The translations under genes and the position numbers were made by a program. From Georgenia sp. TF02-10 (GTDB lineage: Bacteria; Actinomycetota; Actinomycetes; Actinomycetales; Actinomycetaceae): a stretch of DNA of 64,000 bases. The notes beneath the pieces were generated by a model. That model was not told the DNA's origin and did not search any database. It worked only from the letters and a program-made list of their open reading frames with translations. Location of the stretch: NCBI RefSeq assembly GCF_022759505.1, contig NZ_CP094289.1, positions 2,542,001 to 2,606,000 of the forward strand, given 5' to 3'. Below, piece after piece: positions 58,403 through 64,000 of the stretch (position 1 is its first letter; each line of letters opens with the position of its first letter).

Positions 58403-59982
58403 CGGGTGGCCTCCCGGTTCGTCGACCCGCCCAGCCGGGCGGCGTCGGCCGCGAAGCCGGGGAGCGGGTCAGGGGTGAAGTCGTCCACCGGGCGGCGCCA
58501 GCGGACCACGGTGTAGACGACGGCGGCCACGACCATGAGGGCCAGCACCCCCCAGCCGACGGTGTTCACGAAGCTCCACGGGTAGCCGCCGTACGGTTCC
58601 TGGAACAGGCTGACGATGGTCGTGATGAGCATGTAGACCAGCGCGATCGGGACCACCACGCCCACCAGCACGCGCCACCACGTCCCCACCCGGGCCGTCG
58701 AGATGGCGTTGAGGTGCGCCTGCAGCTCGGGGAGCTTGCGCACCCCGAGCCCGGCGACCACGCACATGAGGATGGCCGAGGCCACCACGCCGACCTCGTT
58801 GGTGTACTTGTCCACCGTGTCGAGCATCGCCAGGGAGGAGGTGGTGGAGTACAGCGCCAGGGAGACGACCGCGCACACGCCGCCGATGGCCAGCGAGACC
58901 TGCACCCGGGTCAGGCCGAACTTCTCCTGGAACGCCGCCGAGACCACCTGCATGATCGAGATGAGCGAGGTGAAGCCGGCCAGGGTGAGGGAGAGGAAGA
59001 ACAGCACCCCGAACAGCGGCCCGCCCGGCATCATCGAGATGACCTGGGGGAAGGTGATGAAGGACAGCGAGACGCCGGTCAGCCCCTCGAGCTCGCCGAC
59101 CCCGATGCCCTGCTGGGCCGCCATGAACCCGAGCGTCGCGAACACGCCGATGCCGGCCAGGATCTCGAAGGAGGAGTTCGCGAAGGCGGCCACGTAGGCG
59201 ACCGGGGTGAGGTTGGAGCGGCGCCGGAGGTAGCTGGAGTAGGTGAGCATGATGCCGAAGGCGATGGACAGCGAGAAGAAGATCTGGCTGTACGCCGCGA
59301 TCCACACCCCCGGGTCGCCCAGCGCCGCCCAGTTGGGGGTGAAGAAGGCGTTGAGCCCCTCCAGGGCGCCGTCGAGGAGGACGGCCCGGACCACCAGGAT
59401 CAGGAACAGCACGACCAGCAGCGGCAGGAACACCTTGTTGGCGCGCTCGATGCCGCGCGCGACGCCGAGCGCCAGGATGACCAGCGTGACCACCCAGACG
59501 GCCAGCAGCGGCCAGAAGATGCCGCCGACGACGTCGGTGCTGACGGTCGCGCCGGCGTCCTGGAGGAAGTCGCCGATGAAGAACCCGGCCGGGTCGTCCC
59601 CCCAGGCAAGGGAGACGGAGAAGAAGGCGTACCGGATCGCCCAGACGATGATGACCGTGTAGTAGGTGGCGATGACGAAGGCGATCGCGACCTGGAACCA
59701 GCCGAGCGGCTCGAACCGCCTGCCCAGCCGGTGGAACACGGTCGGCGCGGAGCCGCGGAACCGGTGCCCGAGGGAGTAGTCCAGCAGCAGGATCGGCACC
59801 CCGGCGGTCAGCAGCGCCACGAGGTAGGGGATGAGGAAGGCGCCGCCGCCGTTCTCGTAGGCGACGCCGGGGAAGCGCCAGATGTTGCCCAGCCCGATCG
59901 CCGAGCCGATCGCGGAGAGCAGGAAGCCGAGCTGGCCGGACCACTGCTCGCGCTCGACGGTCGGCGGTGAGGTCGTCGCCAT
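58399..59982 (-). CDS. metP: Sodium-dependent amino-acid transporter (NSS/SNF, MetP type)
   Basis: 527 residues, 11-12 membrane helices. The family signature is at the start: QLGFLLSAIGSAIGLGNIWRFPGVAYENGGGAFLIPY (split by reading; sodium- and substrate-site helix TM1). Later helices include WIAAYSQIFFSLSIAFGIML (TM6, substrate site) and GPLFGVLFFLSLTLAGFTSL (TM8). With MetS it imports methionine or alanine with sodium. The ATG at 59982 has GGAAGGAC upstream. The large upstream frame is antisense noise. Confidence 0.9.
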   Translation of the reverse strand: MATTSPPTVEREQWSGQLGFLLSAIGSAIGLGNIWRFPGVAYENGGGAFLIPYLVALLTAGVPILLLDYSLGHRFRGSAPTVFHRLGRRFEPLGWFQVAIAFVIATYYTVIIVWAIRYAFFSVSLAWGDDPAGFFIGDFLQDAGATVSTDVVGGIFWPLLAVWVVTLVILALGVARGIERANKVFLPLLVVLFLILVVRAVLLDGALEGLNAFFTPNWAALGDPGVWIAAYSQIFFSLSIAFGIMLTYSSYLRRRSNLTPVAYVAAFANSSFEILAGIGVFATLGFMAAQQGIGVGELEGLTGVSLSFITFPQVISMMPGGPLFGVLFFLSLTLAGFTSLISIMQVVSAAFQEKFGLTRVQVSLAIGGVCAVVSLALYSTTSSLAMLDTVDKYTNEVGVVASAILMCVVAGLGVRKLPELQAHLNAISTARVGTWWRVLVGVVVPIALVYMLITTIVSLFQEPYGGYPWSFVNTVGWGVLALMVVAAVVYTVVRWRRPVDDFTPDPLPGFAADAARLGGSTNREATR

Positions 59983-60164
59983 GAGGTGTCCTTCCGGAAC
60001 TTTTCCGACGGCGGTGCGTTCTTGAACGACTGTGCGTTGAAGCGACACGGTAGCGCTTCCGCGGCGCGGCGGCCGTCGATTCGCCCGGGATGTCCTCGGC
60101 GCGGCGGCTGCCGATCCTCCTGGATGTCCTCGCCGCGGCGGCCGCCGACCGCCCCGGGAGGTCC
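59983..60164. repeat. Degenerate tandem repeats upstream of metP
   Basis: Three diverged copies of a roughly 45-base unit around GATGTCCTCGSCGCGGCGGC occupy about 60068-60160. The metP promoter must lie at the left end, near TTGAACGACTGTGCGTTGAA, where GC drops. Confidence 0.5.
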
Positions 60165-62885
60165 TCAGCGGGGCGGCGCGCCGCCCGCCGGCGCGGCGAC
60201 CAGGCCCAGCAGGTCGTGGGCGAGGCGGCGCCAGCGCGGCCGGAACGCGTAGACCCCGGCCAGCCGCAGGCGGGTCGCGGCGGCGTAGGCCGGCACCCGG
60301 TCCCAGAGCCGCGGGTCGGCCGGCAGGACGGCCCGGAGCGCGGCCCGCGCGGCCGCCGCCCGCGCGGGGCTCAGCAGGCCCTGGCGACGGCGCAGGTCGA
60401 GGTGGACGAGCAGGTTCGCCACGTCCAGGGCCCGCTCGCCGACGGCGAGGGTGTCGACGTCGATCATCCCGACCGTGCCGTCCGGGCGCAGGAGCAGCTG
60501 CTTGTCGTGCAGGTCCCGGTGCAGGACGCCGAGCAGCGGGCGGTCCGGGACTGCCCGCAGGGCCGCGGCGACGGCGTCGCGGGCGGTGGCCACCCGGCCG
60601 GGGTCGAGCAGCCCGTGGTGCACGGCGGGGCCGAGCCAGGCGGTGACGGCCGTCAGCTCCTCCTCGACGTCGTGCCGGGCGAGGTCGGGGTCGGGGTCGG
60701 CGGCGTGCAGGGCGGTGACCAGGTGGCCGGCCGCCGCCCAGCCGGCGCGGAGCTCGGCCAGCGGGCGGGCCGGGTCCGCGCCGACGGCGAGCAGGGTGCT
60801 GCCGCCCACGTCGGACCACCGCAGCACCCCGCGGGCGGCGCCGCGGTGGTCGAGCAGCTCGGGCACGGCGTCACCGAGGACGGCCCGGACGTAGCCGGCA
60901 CGCCGCGCCATCGCCGGGCCCCGCGACGGCCGGACCACCTTGACGAACTCGGTGCCCGGGCCGGTGCCGGTGCCCGGGCCGGTGACGCGGACGACGGCGC
61001 GGCGACCGGGCCGGTGCGCCACGAGCCGGGCGCCCGGCAGCGCCAGCACCGCCGCAAGGGCGGGCAGCCGGGCGTCGGCGCCGGCGGGCTGGAGGAGCAC
61101 CCTGCCGAGCGGTCGGGCCGGGGTCGGGGCCGCGGCCGCCGCGCGGTCCAGCGCCGCCGGGTCGGCGAACCACTGGCCGGCGACCGGCGGGCGGGCGTCG
61201 ACGCCCGCGTCGGCGTCGGCGCCGGCCGGGGCGAGCTCGACCAGCGCGTGGTCGCTCCCGCGGGGCCAGGTCCGGACCAGCGTGTACCGGTGCTCGCCGT
61301 CGACGATCTCGTCGGGCAGCCGGCCGGGTGCCGGCGCCACATGGTCGATGGGTGCGGTCGCCGCGCGGTCGACGGGTACCGCCGCCGCAGGCTCCCCGGG
61401 TGCCGCCGGCGCGGGGGCGGCGGGCGGCGCCGGTTCCGCACCCCCAGCGACGCCTGGTCCTGGTCCCGCACCCCGCGTGACGCCCGCCGCCGGTCCCGCA
61501 CCCCGGGCGCCGCCGAGCCGGGCCGGGCGAGGGCCGCCCGCGGTAGGCCGGGCGGCAGCGGTGACGGCGAGACGGTGCGCGGCGCCGACGAGCTCGCTGA
61601 CCCGGTCCGACCAGCCCCGCTCGTGCCGGCGGAACGGCTCGGTGGCGCGCTGGAGCAGGGCCGCGGCGGTGCGGGCCGCGAGGGCCCGGTGGTCGACACG
61701 GCCGCCGGCCGCGCGGTAGCCGTCCAGCAGCGGGCCGAGCACCTCGGCGGGGTCGGCCGCGGCGGGCGCCCGGCCGGCGACGACCTCCGCCGCCGACCAG
61801 GACGCGAGGTCGGTCAGCGGGTCGGCCACCCCGCCCCGGTCCAGGTCCACCAGGGTCAGCGGGGCCTGCCCCGCCCCCGCGCGGGCCGCGCCCCCCGCCG
61901 CCCCGACCACCTCGGCGTCGGTCGGCCGAACGCCGGTGACGGACCCGGCGCCGGGGCCCGCCGGCCCGCCGTCGAGTAGGTCCGGCCGCACGATGAGCAG
62001 GTCCGGCCGCACGATCACCTGGTCCGCCGAGAGGTCGCCGTGGACCAGCGCGACGGCCGCCCGCCCGGTGAGCACCTGGCGGGCGGCCGCCGCGGCGCAC
62101 CGCGCCCGCTCGCCGGCCGCCGGAACGATCGCCCGCACCGCGACCACGGCGGACGCCAGCGCCGCCGTCGGGTCGGCGGGCGCGCTGCCGGCCGGGGCGC
62201 CGGGCGGCACCGGCGCGGCGTGCAGGGCCGCGAGGATTCCCCCGACCGTTCCCCACAGCCCGGCCTCCCCCAGCAGGTCCAGCGGCGTGCCGGGCACGAA
62301 CGCGGTCCGCACCACGCCCCGGCCGGAGACCCGGCCCAGGTCGGCGGTGGGCAGCCCGGCGCCGGCCAGCAGCCGGTGGGCGGCCACGTGCGCGGCCGCG
62401 GCGGCCGGCCGGTGGACCTTGACCAGCACGCGCCCGCCGTCGCCGTCGGCGACGGCGACCCAGCGCCGGCCGGGCTTGTAGACCAGCGGCACCAACGCTC
62501 CGGCGCCGGCCAGGACGGCCCGCACCCCGGGCAGGTGCCGGTCCGCGGTGGCCTCCCCCAGGGCGAGGCCGGCGGCGCGGTCGACGGCGGTGCCGCGGCC
62601 GACGTCGTCCCGCTCCCCGGCCCGGACGACCTTGGCGATCTTCTCGACGGCCACCGGCCGGTACGCGACCGCGAACGCCTGACGCGAGCGGCCGCCGTCG
62701 TCGGTGATGCGCAGGCCGGCGACCAGCGAGGTGCCGGGCTTGTACCGCAGGTAGGTGACCTCGGCGCTCCCGCCGCTCCCCCACGGACCGCCGAGCCGGG
62801 CGAGCAGCGCGGCCGGGTCGAGCACGGTGGCCAGGCCGGGCAGCGCGGGGTCGGCGGCGGCGAGCCGGTTGTCATCGGGCCGCAC
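60165..62885 (-). CDS. Protein with two tandem phosphotransferase (APH) domains
   Basis: 906 residues. Two kinase-like halves: the first (about 1-380) has YLRYKPGTSLVAGLR, AVALVHGDLSADQVIVR (Brenner-type HGDxxxxQ) and LTLVDLDRGGVADPLTDLAS. The second (about 560-906) has YTLVRTWPRGSDHALVELAP, LLGVLHRDLHDKQLLLRPDG and VGMIDVDTLAVGERALDVAN. A Pro/Ala-rich linker joins them. Both keep the catalytic Asp and the metal-site Asp of the aminoglycoside-phosphotransferase fold. The GTG overlaps the ABC gene by 14 bases. The phosphoacceptor is unknown; coupling to an exporter suggests modification of, or resistance to, the exported compound (inference). Confidence 0.82.
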   Translation of the reverse strand: MRPDDNRLAAADPALPGLATVLDPAALLARLGGPWGSGGSAEVTYLRYKPGTSLVAGLRITDDGGRSRQAFAVAYRPVAVEKIAKVVRAGERDDVGRGTAVDRAAGLALGEATADRHLPGVRAVLAGAGALVPLVYKPGRRWVAVADGDGGRVLVKVHRPAAAAAHVAAHRLLAGAGLPTADLGRVSGRGVVRTAFVPGTPLDLLGEAGLWGTVGGILAALHAAPVPPGAPAGSAPADPTAALASAVVAVRAIVPAAGERARCAAAAARQVLTGRAAVALVHGDLSADQVIVRPDLLIVRPDLLDGGPAGPGAGSVTGVRPTDAEVVGAAGGAARAGAGQAPLTLVDLDRGGVADPLTDLASWSAAEVVAGRAPAAADPAEVLGPLLDGYRAAGGRVDHRALAARTAAALLQRATEPFRRHERGWSDRVSELVGAAHRLAVTAAARPTAGGPRPARLGGARGAGPAAGVTRGAGPGPGVAGGAEPAPPAAPAPAAPGEPAAAVPVDRAATAPIDHVAPAPGRLPDEIVDGEHRYTLVRTWPRGSDHALVELAPAGADADAGVDARPPVAGQWFADPAALDRAAAAAPTPARPLGRVLLQPAGADARLPALAAVLALPGARLVAHRPGRRAVVRVTGPGTGTGPGTEFVKVVRPSRGPAMARRAGYVRAVLGDAVPELLDHRGAARGVLRWSDVGGSTLLAVGADPARPLAELRAGWAAAGHLVTALHAADPDPDLARHDVEEELTAVTAWLGPAVHHGLLDPGRVATARDAVAAALRAVPDRPLLGVLHRDLHDKQLLLRPDGTVGMIDVDTLAVGERALDVANLLVHLDLRRRQGLLSPARAAAARAALRAVLPADPRLWDRVPAYAAATRLRLAGVYAFRPRWRRLAHDLLGLVAAPAGGAPPR

Positions 62886-64000
62886 GGCGGTCCTCCTTCT
62901 CCTCGGGGTGCACCACGGCGAGGTGCCGCTCGGTCTTGGGGGCCAGGGCGCGCAGCCGCGAGCCTGGGGCGGCCAGCAGGTCGGCCGGGGTGCCGTGCTC
63001 GACCACCTGCCCCCGATCGAGCACCACCACCTCGTCGCAGCCCAGCACGTCGGCCAGGACATGGCTGACCAGGAACGTGGTGCGCCCCGCGGTGAGCCGG
63101 TCGACGGCCTCGAGCACGGCGGCCGAGCTCGCCGGGTCCAGCCCGGTGGTGGCCTCGTCGAGGATGATGACCGAGGCGTCGCGGAGCATCGCCCGGGCGA
63201 TCGCCAGACGCTGGCGCTGCCCGCCGGAGAGGGTGTCCCCACGCTCCCCCACCACGGTGTCGTACCCCTGCGGGAGCCGCTGGACGAACTCATGCGCGTT
63301 GGCCGACCGCGCCGCCTCCTCGACCTCGGCGTCGGTGGCGTCGGCCCGGCCCATCCGGATGTTCTCCCGCACGGTGCCCGCGAAGAGGACGGACTCCTGC
63401 AGCACGACGGCGAGGTGGGCGCGGAGGGAGTCCACGGTGATGTCGCGCAGGTCGTGCCCGTCGACCCGGACGGTGCCGGCGACCGGGTCCTGCAGGCGCA
63501 CCAGCAGGGCCGCGAGCGTCGACTTGCCCGAGCCGGACGGGCCGACGAGCCCGACCCGGGCGCCGGGCCGCACCCGCAGCGTCACGTCCTGCAGCGCCGT
63601 CGTGCCGTCGCCGTAGGAGGCGGTGACGTGGTCGAGCCGGACCTCCCCGACCAGCCGCCGGAGCGGGCGGGCGCCGGGGGCGTCGGTGACCTCCGGGCGG
63701 GTCGCCACCACAGCCACGATCCGCTCCCCGGAGGCGCCGGCCTTGGCGATCCGGCCGGTGTACTTGGCCAGGTCGCGCATCGGCTTGAAGGCGCCCTTGA
63801 GGTACTGCACGAAGACGACGAGCTCGCCCGGGGTGAGCCGCCCGGCCAGCACGGACCAGCCGCCGACCGCGAGCACCACGCCGGTGGCGACCCCGACCAG
63901 CAGGTCCGTGCGGCGCTCGAGCCCGGCGGAGAGCCGGGTGGCCCGCACGCCGTCGCGGAGCTCCTGGCTGCTCGAGACGGCGAACCGGGCCTCGAGCTGG
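62872..64000 (-). CDS. ABC transporter, fused permease-ATPase (partial at window end)
   Basis: The C-terminal 376 residues are present and the gene runs past 64000. The last helices of a type-1 exporter domain (LLVGVATGVVLAVGGWSVLA; TPGELVVFVQYLKGAFKPMR) lead into the ATPase: Walker A LVGPSGSGKST, signature LSGGQRQRLAIARAML, Walker B VIILDEATTGLD and switch His in FLVSHVLADV. The stop is overlapped by the phosphotransferase gene. Similar to lipid/drug exporters; cargo unknown. Confidence 0.9.
   Translation of the reverse strand, partial: QLEARFAVSSSQELRDGVRATRLSAGLERRTDLLVGVATGVVLAVGGWSVLAGRLTPGELVVFVQYLKGAFKPMRDLAKYTGRIAKAGASGERIVAVVATRPEVTDAPGARPLRRLVGEVRLDHVTASYGDGTTALQDVTLRVRPGARVGLVGPSGSGKSTLAALLVRLQDPVAGTVRVDGHDLRDITVDSLRAHLAVVLQESVLFAGTVRENIRMGRADATDAEVEEAARSANAHEFVQRLPQGYDTVVGERGDTLSGGQRQRLAIARAMLRDASVIILDEATTGLDPASSAAVLEAVDRLTAGRTTFLVSHVLADVLGCDEVVVLDRGQVVEHGTPADLLAAPGSRLRALAPKTERHLAVVHPEEKEDRRAAR

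Noticed and set aside
1-64000. tRNA genes, rRNA genes or CRISPR arrays
   Set aside because: No cloverleaf-type segments or CCA ends were recognised in the gaps, and no repeat-spacer series; the tandem repeats found have no unique spacers. A tRNA scan would settle this.

Overview
The window is very GC-rich (mid-70s % by eye), gene-dense chromosomal DNA with many GTG starts and ATGA/GTGA stop-start overlaps. Gene content and order point to an actinomycete of the order Micrococcales (Cellulomonadaceae/Bogoriellaceae-like; inferred from synteny and protein character, not from any search). The backbone is the conserved actinobacterial block leuS - comEA - comEC - holA - rpsT - lepA - hemW - DUF3097 - hrcA - dnaJ - rsmE, read mostly on the minus strand and interrupted by accessory insertions.

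Left part (1-29.9 kb): rsmE, dnaJ and hrcA with an upstream CIRCE operator; a divergent DUF3097 gene; a small patch with an integrase remnant and an NTF2-like gene; hemW; a GNAT acetyltransferase; a MOSC protein coupled to lepA; a divergent LacI regulator/MFS exporter pair with an operator between them; a membrane protein; a PemK/MazF-like gene cut at its 3' end by a nested double transposon (14.38-17.56 kb); rpsT; and the holA-comEC-comEA operon, in which comEA carries a frameshift. A galM-like epimerase follows, then leuS with a leucine-rich leader peptide and terminator (attenuator), an FMN-dependent alpha-hydroxy-acid oxidase and a Dps protein.

Middle part (30-52.9 kb): an accessory region of short operons. 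It has an IS630-type element, an isochorismatase-like hydrolase, an RHH antitoxin beside a frameshifted MazF toxin, a HIT hydrolase, a VKOR membrane protein, an ABC exporter translationally coupled to a 71-residue HTH protein, a VOC protein/AraC regulator pair, a membrane metallophosphoesterase, a GCS2-type ligase, a lower-GC two-gene ABC exporter, a lipoprotein, an F420-type oxidoreductase overlapping a thioredoxin-like gene, a HAD phosphatase, an aldo/keto reductase, an ERCC4-nuclease/Lsr2-tail fusion, a small hydrolase and a HigA-type antitoxin.

Right part (52.9-64 kb): a compact oleA-oleBC-oleD cluster for head-to-head long-chain olefin synthesis with OleB and OleC fused; a MetP/MetS sodium-coupled amino-acid importer; and a 906-residue protein with two phosphotransferase (APH) domains, overlapping the end of an ABC exporter that runs off the window. 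Intergenic regions are unusually rich in short GC-rich tandem repeats and palindromes. No tRNA, rRNA or CRISPR array was recognised.
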